From positions 124,001-188,000 of the forward strand of contig JAZGUH010000534.1 of assembly GCA_037893225.1 (NCBI GenBank): a DNA stretch of 64,000 nucleotides, given 5' to 3'. The translations under genes and the position numbers were made by a program. Positions 1-11,100 of the stretch are shown piece by piece; within the stretch, counting starts at the first letter, position 1, and each line of letters begins with the position of its first letter. The notes beneath the pieces were generated by a model. It saw nothing but the letters and a program-made list of their open reading frames with translations, had not been told where the DNA came from and searched no databases. This DNA comes from Hippasteria phrygiana. Taxonomy: Eukaryota > Echinodermata > Asteroidea > Valvatida > Goniasteridae.

Positions 1-89
1 ACTCGGGCAGTTTTTCAGACTATGCAGTCGGCGTGCTGATACATGTTGATAGCAATAACTTTGGGGGAGGAAGGTACATATATCTCACG

Positions 90-829
90 ACAATACCCTC
101 AACAAATGTCTAAAAAGAGCCGCACGGATAATCCTTAAATGTACCTCCCTCACCCCCTTAGCTGATATGTTTGCCAGACTAAATTGGATTCCTTTTAAAG
201 AAAGAGTTCAGTTCAAAAAGGCTATCTTTGTTTTCAAAAGCCTTAACAAAATGACTCCTTTGTACATGACAAATCTGTTCACACCACTTAGTGATTCGTG
301 AAACACGACAATCGACCCAAATGGCACTGAAAGTTCCTTTCGCCAAAAAGGAATGCTACGTGACAAGTTTCGCTGTGAGTGGTGCCAGTATATGGAATAA
401 TCTGCCTGAACTAATAAGAACCATAAACTCTTTAAGTACATTTAAATCGGAGCTATGTAAAGCCATCTATCAGTGATATTTCTGTAATTTACGCTGAACT
501 GCGGAGTTATAAACTTGGTTGCCAAAATACTTTGGAGCCGGATGGGAATTTCCCCTTGTTTTTCACCCTAAAAGGGTTTTTTCGCGGGTTTTTCGCCCAT
601 CCCGTAAATCAGCAATAGGCTTCTACTGGAGAGTTGAAAAGTTAACCGAAGATATATTTATTTGTGTAAACATTATTGTATTTGTTTAAATATTTTGTAT
701 GAATGTGTAAATATTCAATTTTAACTAATAATATGCAGGGCCCCAATGGAAACCAGTTTTAAACTGTTTGGGCACACCCTGGGTAAAGAAATGTAATAAA
801 TATATAAATAAATACAGTCACCATTGTAA
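90..829 (+). mobile_element. LINE 3' end (ORF2 C-terminus plus 3' UTR)
   Basis: The reading frame at 291-476 encodes the usual C-terminal tail of a Jockey/CR1-type LINE ORF2, including FAVSGASIWNNLPELIRT and a terminal FKSELCKAIY, which follow the common pattern of an aromatic-Ser-Gly-x-x-x-Trp-Asn-x-Leu-Pro motif then FK. Weaker matches to the preceding ORF2 region (lost to frameshifts) occur from about 90. After the stop a long non-coding tail ends in an AATAAATATATAAATAAATA run at about 797-816, as expected of a LINE 3' end. No intact RT domain is present, so this is a 5'-truncated dead copy. The family match is from recognition of the motif, not a search. Confidence 0.7.
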
Positions 830-884
830 AATGTTTTTAATAACGGTTAGCAGAGGCCTTTTGGGCCATTGGAAGCCTGATGTA

Positions 885-1173
885 CTCTCTTTATAATGTA
901 AAAGAGTGAAAAACTCACTCTCCAAAAGAGTGAATCCCTTATCAAACCACTCCAAAAGAGTGAATCTCTTATAAAAACCACTCCAACCGAGTGAAATTTC
1001 CTCTTTCGACTCGAGGAGCCATATAATTAGGGACCAGTCTAAAAAGAGTGGTCCCATATGCTCCTCGAAAGTGGAAATTTCATTTTTTTTGAGTGGTTTT
1101 CACTTTTGGAGTGGTTTAATAAGGGATTCACTCATTCAGAGAGTGAGTTTTTCACTCTTTTACACTAAGAGAG
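885..1173. mobile_element. 289-bp foldback MITE with TA target duplication
   Basis: The two halves are near-perfect inverted repeats: CTCTCTTTATAATGTAAAAG at the left end matches the complement of the right end, and the repeat continues inward for about 130 bp to a loop near 1015-1060. TA flanks both ends (883-884 and 1174-1175), which fits a Tc1/mariner-type target duplication. The arms contain repeated CACTC/GAGTG blocks. There is no coding capacity; the open frames across it are repeat artefacts. Confidence 0.75.
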
Positions 1174-1656
1174 TATTGAACGGGAGGCACATCTGGTGCT
1201 ATGATTACGAGGATGGTAAAATCTCGTCTTCTAGCATTAGGGCAACTCTGGCTGTCAAAACCCAACAAAGATTGAAAAAAAGAAACATTGAAAAACTGCC
1301 CCCTGCCGTACGCAAGAGAAATTTAGTATTTGTGGCACTTGATACAAAATGAGAACATTTTCTCATTTGAATTATCGCAAGTGTCAAATGTGAGTTCTCT
1401 TGTGCATGTGGAATTAGAAATTGTTTTGGAGTGTGAAAGGTTTACTTTGCTGCAGTCTGATGAGCCTGCACTCTTAATACTTACTGCTTTATTAACATTT
1501 TATTTGAAAGATTTGTTAAAGGGCTTGTACATTTCCTGCAAGTAAAAAGCTGCCTGTGAAAAAAGATAATTTTGCATGGCAAGTGGGGGGCGGGTGGCTA
1601 TTGGTTGATCCTGGTTTTGTTTTTAATTCTTTTTTGTGGTTACACATTATTTGCAG

Positions 1657-2010
1657 ATTCTGAAGCTTTTCAGCTCCGACTTGAGGGTGGTTCAACCCCG
1701 AACGAGGGCCGAGTTGAGATTTTCACCAACGGAACATGGGGGAGTATCTGCGTAGAATCGGCCTTTTTCTTTGCGTATGATCAGAGCAACGTCATCTGCC
1801 GGCAGCTTGGGCTGGGGTACGGCCTGGAGACACCACGGGATGACCGGTTCGGACGAAGCTCTGGCCCGGTGGCTAAAAGTGGTTACATAGCTTGCTCTGG
1901 GGGTGAATCGTCATTCGCTCAGTGTTACTTCCCTGATAACCCAGATCAAGAGTGCTTCAGCAAGGAGAACAGTTACCAGGCAAGCGTCATTTGCAGTGGT
2001 CTGTTCCCAG
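1657..2010 (+). CDS. SRCR receptor gene, exon A (one complete SRCR domain)
   Basis: This exon encodes one scavenger receptor cysteine-rich domain: it opens with FQLRLEGGSTPNEGRVEI, has the GTWGSIC block, VICRQLGLGYG, ACSGGESSFAQC and ends in ASVICS. SRCR domains are extracellular ligand-binding folds of about 100 residues with 6-8 cysteines. The exon is bounded by an acceptor (TTATTTGCAG ending 1656) and a donor (CCCAG then GTGGGT at 2011). It starts and ends in phase 1, the typical symmetric phase of SRCR exons. No signal peptide or start ATG was found upstream, so this is an internal exon; the hydrophobic stretch that precedes it in frame lies before the acceptor and begins with no ATG. Confidence 0.85.
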
Positions 2011-2489
2011 GTGGGTATCTTTTGCCCAGTTGTAATCCTAAGCATTGTATCGATGGCTGCTCCAGAAAGCAACTTAGTTTATATGCAACGTGTTCAATAT
2101 TCTGATCCGTCCCCTGCCATCCTATCCACTTCCTATCCTCAGCCTGTCATGACATTGATCTAATTCATGTTGTGGTGGGTACCTTGCCATTGTTTCTAGT
2201 CAGGTCAGAGAACAAGACCACTGAACACTTAGCTGTAGACCTTTTCCATGTGTCGTCATAGGCCGCGTACTGTATGACGAAGTGCTTTAGCCTATTCAAG
2301 TAATTAACCAGTAAAGCATGCTGTGTGCGTGCACGTGGTTCAACCTACTCCGCACGAATACATAACGATGATTGCTCCAAGGCGGTCCACACATAGTGGC
2401 TTTGTTTACATTTCATGATCACTGGTCTCATGAAAGAGATCTATAGCTTTTCTGTAGACAGTTATCGCTCTGTTCAATCATCGTTTCAG

Positions 2490-2656
2490 AATCCCGAAGC
2501 CCAGTCCGACTGACTGGCGTTAAGTTCAAAGAGCACGGCTTGGTGTTGATCCAGCACGATGGACGATGGGGTACTATTTGCAATAAAGGTTGGACCATGG
2601 CCAATACAGAAGTCGTCTGCAGGGAGCTGGGTTTTGGACCTCCAGAGCAAGCATTG
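2490..2656 (+). CDS. SRCR receptor gene, exon B (N-terminal half of second SRCR domain)
   Basis: The acceptor TCGTTTCAG precedes 2490 and the first two bases complete the split codon left by exon A (phase 1). The product reads VRLTGVKFKEHGLVLI, GRWGTICNKGW, NTEVVCRELGFG, which is the first half of an SRCR domain. A likely donor GTTGGT follows at 2657, giving a phase-0 end. If the exon were read through, an in-frame TGA at 2663-2665 would stop it, so the early donor is the reading that keeps the gene coding. The second half of the domain is found 2.8 kb downstream in matching phase. Confidence in the domain is high; the exact donor is less sure. Confidence 0.75.
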
Positions 2657-3489
2657 GTTGGTTGACCCTACAGTATTACACTACAGAAACCGTAGTGTTA
2701 AATTAACACCATGTGGTATCTATATTGAACCATTCATCCAATGTAGAGTACCGGAGTGTGACTACCGTTGGCATAGCATCTGGCTCTCAACAAACTTCTA
2801 CAGCTGCCGATGCCCAGCAGTGTGAAAATATAATTCTTTTGTTCAAACGGAATGAATTTGGGACGGTTCCTTTGTTAAAAACCGGCTATGCAAGCATAGG
2901 CCTATTGGTACGAAAAATCACTTAACCCTAACCCTCCAGGGGCATTTCTGCTAGAACCCTGCCAGATGCATCAGATTGCATACTTTGTTACATTGACTTG
3001 TGTACAGAGTCCAGCAAAGTGGAGCTGTCAGCACAGGGGTTAATCTAGCTCTGAACATTACACAGTGACGTCGTCACTTCGGTATTCTACAGATAATACC
3101 ACATGGTGTTAATAGAGCAGTTTACTAATAAATTCAGATTTATGCACGCGCGCATAAGCGAGCAGTCAGGAGGAAGTAAACTTGCTGTATGTAAAATATA
3201 TGGAGGTTTCGAAGTATCAGCCGATTTTGCAGTTTGTGAAGTGGAAAACCTGCAGAATTAATAAATGTATCGAGCTACAGCATCAATTTGTGTTCGGCGG
3301 GACTAACTAAGGCATTAACAGAGAAAATGTTTATCCGACCGACTGGTGCCTGCATGATTGAGAAACAAGTCTGAAACAAGTCTGAAACAAGTCTGAGACG
3401 TTGGGCTACTAGTTCAGATGCACTTGCAGTGGCACAAACCGCCTCTCTGCATGCGCATCCAAACTAGTAGCCTGATGTCTCGGTGTACG

Positions 3490-4330
3490 AGGTTGCGATC
3501 AAAAAGTTCCGAGACTGTGCCTATAACAAGCAAAAACTGTACGTGATTTAAATCTGGCCATCATCCCCTTCAAAGTAGTCCCCTTGTTCAGCGATACACC
3601 ACTCCCAGTGCTCCTGCCACGCTTGGAACGCTCCCCGGAAATCCCGTTCCGTAAGTGCGTCAAGCACCATCAGTGATTCTCGCTAGATCTCCTCCACAGT
3701 GTCAAAACGGCGACCCTTCAGCTTGAACTTCATTTTGGGGAACAGAAAGAAGTAGCAGGGAACCAAATCCGGCGAGTAGAGGGTGGGGAGCAACGATTGT
3801 GTTGAGCGGGCGCGTTGTCATGTAGGAGCACACAATTGCCAGCGCGCCACGGTTCAGGCCATTTGCGCCGAATGTTCTCCCTCAGACGCCTCAGAACGGT
3901 GCAGTAGAACTCAGCGTTGACAGTCTGACCCTGGGGAGGAATTCACGGTGCACAACCCCGCGAATGTCAAAGAAAACGATGAGCATGCTCTTGGTTGAGC
4001 TCCTGACCTGACGCGCCTTCTTTGGTCTTGGAGATCCCGCAGTCTTGGAGACTGCGGGCTCTTCCACTGCGAAGGCTACTGTTTGGTCTCTGGGTCGTAG
4101 CTGCAGACCCAACTCTCGTCACTGCTGATGATCCTCGACATGAAGTTTGGGTCATCCCGGGCCTGTTGACGGAGATCCTCGCAGACTTCGACACGGTGCT
4201 GCTTCTGCTCAAGTTTCAGGTCCATGGTGAAATCGCAAATGCGCACGTACCAGTGGTCACAAAAATGCATGTAACACGAGTGCTGATGTTGATCAAGCGA
4301 TGTAACTTGGAATACTTTACTCACGAAAGT
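3490..4330 (-). pseudogene. mariner transposase relic
   Basis: Read on the minus strand the frames encode pieces of a mariner (DD34D) transposase: RIISSDESW (first catalytic Asp), PKKARQVRSSTKSMLIVFFD, IRGVVHREFLP, LLHDNA (second Asp region), YSPDLVPCYFFLFPKMK (third Asp region), and a C-terminal WCIAEQGDYFEGD. Mariner transposases cut and paste the element at TA sites. The pieces lie in at least three frames and include stop codons, so the gene is dead. The N-terminal helix-turn-helix region is not clearly recognisable. The terminal inverted repeats were not located. Confidence 0.8.
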
Positions 4331-4910
4331 TATTGCTTACACCTGCTATATGCACAGTACTGTGCTGCGCTCAGTTCGTTCGCAACAGGAACAGTCTCGG
4401 AACGTTCTGATTGCACCTCGTATACCATCATGCAGGGCTCAGACAGTCAGATAAACACTTTCTCGTGTAACTCCTTGTTTTGTCCTGCCAAACACAAATT
4501 ATTTTATGCTGTAAGCTCGATACATTTATTGATTCTGCAGGTTTTCCACTTCAACAAAATACAAAAATACAGACCGAATTCGAGGAATTGATGAATTCCA
4601 GCATAATGAACATCCTGTGTACATTTCCAATGCGCATGCGTGCATAAATTTAAATTTATTAGTCTACATAATGCCACAGTTTTTACAGTCTTATAACATC
4701 AAGCAAAATAAATCTCAATGACGATTGATCCCATTTCACTGTGCTGCTGTCTGGATCTCCGTGCTGTTAGCAGGTCTTATCCGCTGAACGAAATTCATTG
4801 GGGATCGGGAATGAGGACGGCAGAATAAAGTAGCCGGGCATATAAAGTGTCCAATTCAATCGCTGCATAGACTTTAGGCCGAAAAAAAGATATCATTCAC
4901 CAAACTGAAG

Positions 4911-5408
4911 TAGGGCTGTCTCAAATATGCTGAATATTCGATAGACTCAATCGAATATTCAAATACTTTTTGGCAGGTTCGAATATTAAACAAATATATA
5001 TATGCACGTAGAAATACGACTCTGCTATTTAAATAAAAACGTTAACACGCTTAGCAGTGTCAAATGTCGTAATTTTGTCGACGGTTACTTTTTGTGGACG
5101 GATGTTTATTGTTGGCGTCTGGTAAAACCCTTAAGAAAAATTACTGCAAAAACGCAGGCTGGAGTTCAATAACATTATACAAACCCGTAATGATCAGGCG
5201 CATGCAAACCAAAAAAATTTCGATTGGGCGGTCCATAGGCCTAATATAATCGCCGCACGTAAACACCGGCGTGCTTTGCGCGCAACTTTTTCAGCACTGA
5301 TGCAGTTGCAGCTGAGGCATGAAAAACTTGATCGGCGAGTATCGAATATTCGGTCAAACCCAGTTTAGAATAATGGAATACTAAATTATTCGACAATGAA
5401 CAGCCCTA
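4911..5408. mobile_element. 498-bp hAT-type MITE with 8-bp target duplication
   Basis: The ends are TAGGGCTGTC and its complement ending CAGCCCTA, and the element is flanked on both sides by the 8-bp direct repeat AACTGAAG (4903-4910 and 5409-5416). An 8-bp duplication with TAGGG/CAGGG-like termini is typical of hAT transposons. It has no coding capacity. A diverged relative of its inner part lies at about 62830-63110. It sits in the SRCR gene intron just upstream of exon C. Confidence 0.85.
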
Positions 5409-5459
5409 AACTGAAGACCTGTACTTTTATGCCAATGTATATTGATCATTGTGTTCTAG

Positions 5460-5717
5460 GAATCCGGTTGGCCTGGGAGCGGACCGATATTTCTTAGTGG
5501 TGTGTCATGCAGGGGAGACGAGGCCACCTTAGATAATAATACAAGCATTTGTAAAGCGCCATCTATCTATGTAGACATATTCCGAGGCGCTTGAAGAAAA
5601 GAAACTGTCCAGAACTCTACAAATAATTAAATATACATGTACATGAGTGTGAGCTAGGAGAATGGAGCCAACACGACTGCTCTCATGCAATGGATGTGGG
5701 AATTACCTGCGGTTTGG
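5460..5717 (+). pseudogene. SRCR receptor gene, exon C, interrupted by an insertion
   Basis: The acceptor TGTTCTAG ends at 5459 and the exon starts in phase 0, matching exon B. It encodes SGWPGSGPIFLSGVSCRGDE and, further on, EWSQHDCSHAMDVGITCG, which together are the second half of an SRCR domain with its last cysteines. Between these parts, at about 5532-5650, lies roughly 120 bp of unrelated repeat-like DNA that carries an in-frame TGA and changes the frame, so the exon as it stands cannot be read straight through. A donor (GTATGT at 5718) follows in phase 1. Whether the gene is dead or this allele alone is broken cannot be told here. Confidence 0.7.
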
Positions 5718-5869
5718 GTATGTGCCTTTTTTGAGAAGGGTTTGTGGCTCACTGTGATTATCAACAGTGATCATTGAAGTGTTATTTCGTCAAAGATAGT
5801 ATACAACATTTGCATCTGCTGAAATGTTCTGAAATTTTTTCTATATTTTTGTTATGCAAGTTCGGCCCA

Positions 5870-6215
5870 AACAAGGCTAAAAGCCACTCTCAAGGTATGG
5901 AGCTACAAGGAAAAAGGAAATCAAAGATGGAAGAGATAGGAATTAACATTCCTCTTGAAACAGGAGAGATCATAAGATGAAGGAAAACATGCACCAGGCA
6001 AAGAGTTCCACAGAGATACAGAACGAGGGAAAAAGCTATTGGCATAGCTCTTCGTTCTACATCTAGGTGCAGTCAGAGTATTATTGGTGGGAACAGGCGG
6101 AGAGCCAAGTTTCACGCTCAAATACCCTAACTGGAGGAACCAAGCTGGACAGCCGGTAGAACATTTCCCATGAAAATACCTATAGAACAGAGTTTCTACA
6201 AAGTGCTCTTTGTTG
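5870..6215 (-). mobile_element. LINE ORF2 C-terminal fragment
   Basis: On the minus strand the frame at 5921-6121 ends in SFFPRSVSLWNSLPGACF and then YDLSCFKRNVNSYLF, the common C-terminal pattern of a LINE ORF2 (Phe-Pro-Arg-Ser-x-x-x-Trp-Asn-x-Leu-Pro then FK/FKR). A second, more decayed copy of the same family is at 47055-47370, sharing CAAGGCTAAAAGCCACTC and AACTGGAGGAACCAAG. No RT domain is attached. Confidence 0.65.
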
Positions 6216-6455
6216 AATTATTTTCTTTTTTCAAAACTGAAAGTAGTAGGAAATGCTTCCAAAAGAAAAATCACGAAGTTTCAGGTTGTCGGTGAAAGGG
6301 TTTTTATTTTAAGAATAGGTGCAGGGGATGTCTTCCTAAGGTAACACTACAGGGAATTATTATATCAGTATTATGAATGTGAACAAACTAAGCAGGACCA
6401 TGTATCGCCATTGAATGCTTAAAAAATGGGCTCTTTTCTTTTTTGGTCTGTCTAG

Positions 6456-6523
6456 GTTTGATGATGCGTGCTTCGTTGGGTGTCCTGGTGACAAGCATGG
6501 TGGCTATCTTCAGCTTCGTGTAA
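6456..6523 (+). CDS. candidate terminal exon of the SRCR gene (membrane anchor)
   Basis: A pyrimidine-rich acceptor (TTTTTTGGTCTGTCTAG) precedes 6456. Read in the phase left by exon C, the exon encodes about 22 residues including the hydrophobic run LGVLVTSMVAIFSFV and then stops at TAA 6521-6523. That would give a single-pass membrane anchor with almost no cytoplasmic tail, a plausible end for an SRCR receptor. Support is phase compatibility, splice site and hydrophobicity only; a transcript would be needed to accept it. Confidence 0.4.
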
Positions 6524-7589
6524 CAGTGAACACCTACTTGGCCCGTTGCTTACCCTAATGTATGCTGTTCAACTAGCAGTGGCGGACCAAGAAATTAAAA
6601 AGTGTCACTACTTCACATCTGTCAACTTGCCAGAAAAGGATAATAGTTTAGCCGTTGTTATGTGAAGTATTAGAAACCTATGGCGTTGCAGTAAACATAC
6701 AGCAAAGAGGTAAATCGTCAAAATATAGCTCCACCATAGTTGTCACTCCTTCGTGAATATTGATGAACAACATCGTGAGAAGTGTTGTAATAACAAAAGT
6801 AGTGGTGTAGCGATGGGGTGGAGGTTCATGCCCTCGCCACGACCCCCTCCCCCCCCCCCCCCCCCCAAAAGGGGGGTGCGTACAGTGGCTCGCGTAGTGC
6901 AGATTTCCTAACGACTCTTGATAAATCATTGGTCATTTTAGTACCCCGGTTTAAAATAGATCATGATGTACAGTAGTGTCAATCAGGGACAATACATTGT
7001 GTTTCAACGATAGCATCCGAATGTTGACAAAAACAAGTTCAGAAAACTTAGGACATTTTAGGAGAAAAGGGGGAAGTCCTTCCTTTTTGATCACGTGACA
7101 TTGGTGACTAACGCACCTACATATCGTCGAGAATAGTCGGATTTGTCTGGAAACCGTGCATACTATTCCTCGCCAAGTCCAAATAATGGTCCATACTGAT
7201 TGGACTGGATTAGTGCTAGTCTACGTGAAATGCAAATACAGGACCCTCTCAGGTTCCCAATAATAAAATATGAACTCATCACCTCTCCTTAGCCCTAGAA
7301 GGGACACATTGCTTTTGATTTTGCGATTTGGGCTATAAAACTGAATTGGATATATGGTTGGGAAGCTTTTTTTAAAAGTAGAATCACATAACTATCCGTT
7401 CAAATTGCGTGGTTTTTGTTTAATTTCGTGACAAATAACGGTCCGCCATTTTGTAGAACCAAATTTTTGACTCCACAAAATGGCAGTGTATACCAGTGTA
7501 TACCAGTCGTATTTCCAGTCGCATCTGGTTTAAGTACGTTCTGTTGATCCATTTTGATGTACTAGCTGTGGCACGGTGCGCAGCGCAGC
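6524..7589. other. gene-poor spacer
   Basis: I see no gene here. It contains a C-rich run (about 6840-6866) next to a short G run, and AT-rich unique-looking DNA up to the foldback element. Confidence 0.5.
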
Positions 7590-7635
7590 ATGCACTGACC
7601 AGTCGGAAGCTAGCCGCGAATTGGGCCCGATTTCC

Positions 7636-7853
7636 CAGCCGCGAACTCAGCCGCGAACTCAGCCGCGAACTCAGCCGCGAACTCAGCCGCGAACTCAGCC
7701 GCGAACTCAGCCGCGAACTCAGCCGCGAACTCAGCCGCGAACTCAGCCGCGAACTCAGCCGCGAACTCAGCCGCGAACTCAGCCGCGAACTCAGCCGCGA
7801 ACTCAGCCGCGAACTCAGCCGCGAACTCAGCCGCGAACTCAGCCGCGAACTCA
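7636..7853. repeat. 12-bp tandem repeat, left arm (about 18 copies)
   Basis: The unit CAGCCGCGAACT is repeated without visible change for about 218 bp. The same unit in inverted orientation occurs only four times in the right arm (19121-19168). The long open frames across it on both strands (poly SRELSRE, PRTQPRTQ, EFAAEFAA) result from the unit length being divisible by three and are not genes. Confidence 0.95.
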
Positions 7854-8129
7854 AAAAAACAGAACACATGCAGCAGAAGGAGCTGCAAAAAATCAACAGA
7901 TTCTGGAAATACTTTTTTGGTACAGCCAACGAAATTATCTAAATCTTCCACTAAACACAGGTTTTTAGGTTATACATTTCCAACTAAGATCATACAGCAC
8001 ACTTTAGTACCAAAAGAAATGAATTTACCTATTCAATCTTCATGAGGTAATTGTTTCAAATGAAGCAATTTCGTAGTAATTGGTTTAAAGAAAATATTTA
8101 ATTTCATGAAAAGACAGTACCTTTCACTA

Positions 8130-11100
8130 AAAAGAAAGTGTACCGCACATATTCCAAATATTTAAAAAAATGTATTTGATAATTTAAAACAACATACCCC
8201 TGGGCAGACTTAATTTTGGATAGAGCTAATTTGGCAAACTAATTAGTACTGAAATCGTCATTTAAATTCACGTCATTTTTAACATAATCTGAACGTATTG
8301 TAATTTACCGGACTTGAGTATGCCTCTTTAACAAAAAATGCACCGCACATATTCTAAATATTTCCCAATTTTCTTTCATAATCTAAAAGAACATACCACT
8401 GGCCACACTTAATTTTGGATAGAGCTAATTCAGCCAACTAATTCATACTCAAATGGTCGATTAAAGTCACGTCATTTCCACCCAAAATGAATGTATTCAA
8501 TTTACCCGTACTTGAGTATGTCTCTTTAACAAAAAGTGTACCGCACATATTCTAAATAATTCCCAATTTTCTTTCATAATCTAAAAGAACATACCACTGG
8601 CCACACTTAATTTTGGATAGAGCTAATTTGGCAAACTAATTAGTACTGAAATCGTCATTTAAATTCACGTCATTTTTAACATAATCTGAACGTATTGCAA
8701 TTTAGCGGACTTGAGTATGCCTCTTTAACAAAAAATGTACCGCACATATTCTAAATATTTACCAATTTTCTTTTATAATCTAAAAGAACATACCACTGGC
8801 CACACTTAATTTTGGATAGAGTTAATTCAGCCTACTAATTCATACTCAAATGGTCGATTAAAATCACATTATTTTCCCTACAGGACGAATGTATTGTAAA
8901 TTCCCCGTACTTCAGTATATGCCACTTTAACAAAAAGTGTACCGCACATATTCTAAATATTTACAAATTTTCTTTCATAATCTGAAAGAACATACACCTG
9001 GGCAGACTTAATTTTGGATTGAGCTAATTCAGCCGACTAATTATTAATACTAAAATGGTCGATTAAAGTCACGTCATTTCCACCCAAAATGAACGTATTG
9101 CAATTTACCGGACTTGAGTATGCCTCTTTAACAAAAAATGTACCGCACATATTCTAAATATTTCCCAATTTTCTTTCATAATCTAAAAGAACATACCACT
9201 GGCCACACTTAATTTTGGATAGAGCTAATTTGGCAAACTAATTAGTACTCAAATCTTCCATTAAATTCACGTCATTTTTAACATAATATGAACGTATTGC
9301 AATTTACCCGTACTTGAGTATGCCTCTTTAACAAAAAGTGCACCGCACATATTCTAAATATTTACCAATTTTCTATTATAATCTAAAAGAACATACACCT
9401 GGCCAGACTTAATTTTGGATAGAGCTAATTCAGCCAACTAATTAATACTAAAATGGTCGATTAAAGTCACGTCATTTCCACCCAAAATGAACGTATTGTA
9501 ATTTACCGGACTTGAGTATGCCTCTTTAACAAAAAATGTACCGCACATATTCTAAATATTTCCCAATTTTCTTTCATAATCTGAAAGAACATACCACTGG
9601 CCACACTTAATTTTGGATAGAGCTAATTTGGCAAACTAATTAGTACTCAAATCTTCCATTAAATTCACGTCATTTCCACCCAAAATGAACGTATTGCAAT
9701 TTACCGGACTTGAGTATGCCTCTTTAACAAGAAATGTACCGCACATATTCTAAATATTTCCCAATTTTCTTTCATAATCTGAAAGAACATACTACTGGCC
9801 ACACTTAATTTTGGATAGAGCTAATTCGGCTATCTAATTAGTACTCAAATGGTCAATTAAAGTCACGTCATTTTCCACCCAATAGGAATGCATTGTAATT
9901 TACCCGTACATCACTATATGCCTCTTTAACAGAAAGTGTACCACACATATTCCAAATATTTTTATTTTTTATTTGATAATTTAAAACAACATACCCCTGG
10001 CCAGACTTAATTTTGGATAGAGATAATTCGGCTGAGTAATTAGTACTCAAATGGCAGACTAAAATCACATTATTTTCCCTACAGGACGAATGTATTGTAA
10101 ATTACCCGTACTTCAGTATATGCCTCTTTAACAAAAAGTGTACCGCACATATTCTAAATATTTACAAATTTTCTTTCATAATCTAAAAGAACATACCACT
10201 GGCCACACTTAATTTTGGATAGAGCTAAGTTGGCAAACTAATTAGTACTCAAATCTTCCATTAAATTCACGTCATTTTTAACATAATATGAACGTATTGT
10301 AATTTACCCGTACTTGAGTAAGCCTCTTTAACAAAAAGTGTACCGCACATATTCTAAATATTTCCCAATTTTCTTTCATAATCTGAAAGAACATAAACCT
10401 GGCTAGACCTAACTTTGGATAAAGCTAATTCAGCCAACTAATTCATACTCAAATGGCAGATTAAAATCACATTATTTTCCCTACAGGACGAATGTATTGT
10501 AAATTACCCGTACTTCAGTATATGCCTCTTTAACAAAAAGTGTACCGCACATATTCTAAATATTTACCAATTTTAATTATAATCTAAAAGAACATACACC
10601 TGGTCAGACTTAATTTTGGATAGAGCTAATTCAGCCAACTAATTAATACTAAAATGGTCGATTAAAGTAACGTCATTTCCACCCAAAATGAACGTATTGC
10701 AATTTACCCGTACTTGAGTATGCCTCTTTAACAAAACATGTACCGGACATATTCTAAATATTTCCCAATTTTCTTTCATAATCTGAAAGAACATACTACT
10801 GGCCACACTTAATTTTGGATAGAGCTAATTCAGCTCTCTAATTAGTACTCAAATGGTCAATCAAATTCAAGTAATTTTCCACCCAATATGAATGCATTGC
10901 AATTTACCCGTACATCACTATATGCCTCTTTAACAAAAAGTGTACCGCACATATTCCAAATATTTCCCAATTTTCTTTCATAATCTGAAAGAACATACCC
11001 ATGGGCAGACTTGATTTTGGATAGAGCTAATTCGGCTTACTAATTAGTACTCAAATCGTCAATTCAAATCACATCATTTTCCACCTAATATGAATGTATT

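Larger units (their letters stand above)
2657..5459 (+). other. SRCR gene intron with transposon insertions
   Basis: This stretch separates the two halves of the second SRCR domain. It holds a mariner relic (3490-4330) and an hAT-type MITE (4911-5408). The 2830-3480 part contains no gene I can support, only a short threefold AAACAAGTCTG-type direct repeat near 3363-3400. The short TAACCCTAACCCT at about 2923 is telomere-like but only two units long. Confidence 0.6.

Noticed and set aside
1572..1656. Signal peptide directly before the first SRCR domain
   Set aside because: The hydrophobic frame begins at TTG, not ATG, and a good splice acceptor ends at 1656, so it is most likely intron.
2920..2936. 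Telomere-like TAACCCTAACCCT
   Set aside because: Only two units and no flanking array.
4022..4591. 189-residue plus-strand open frame
   Set aside because: Antisense shadow of the mariner transposase relic, with no domain of its own.
7420..7968. Long open frames of SRELSRE, PRTQPRTQ and EFAAEFAA type on both strands
   Set aside because: They are produced by the 12-bp tandem repeat, whose length is a multiple of three; no start context, introns or domain support.
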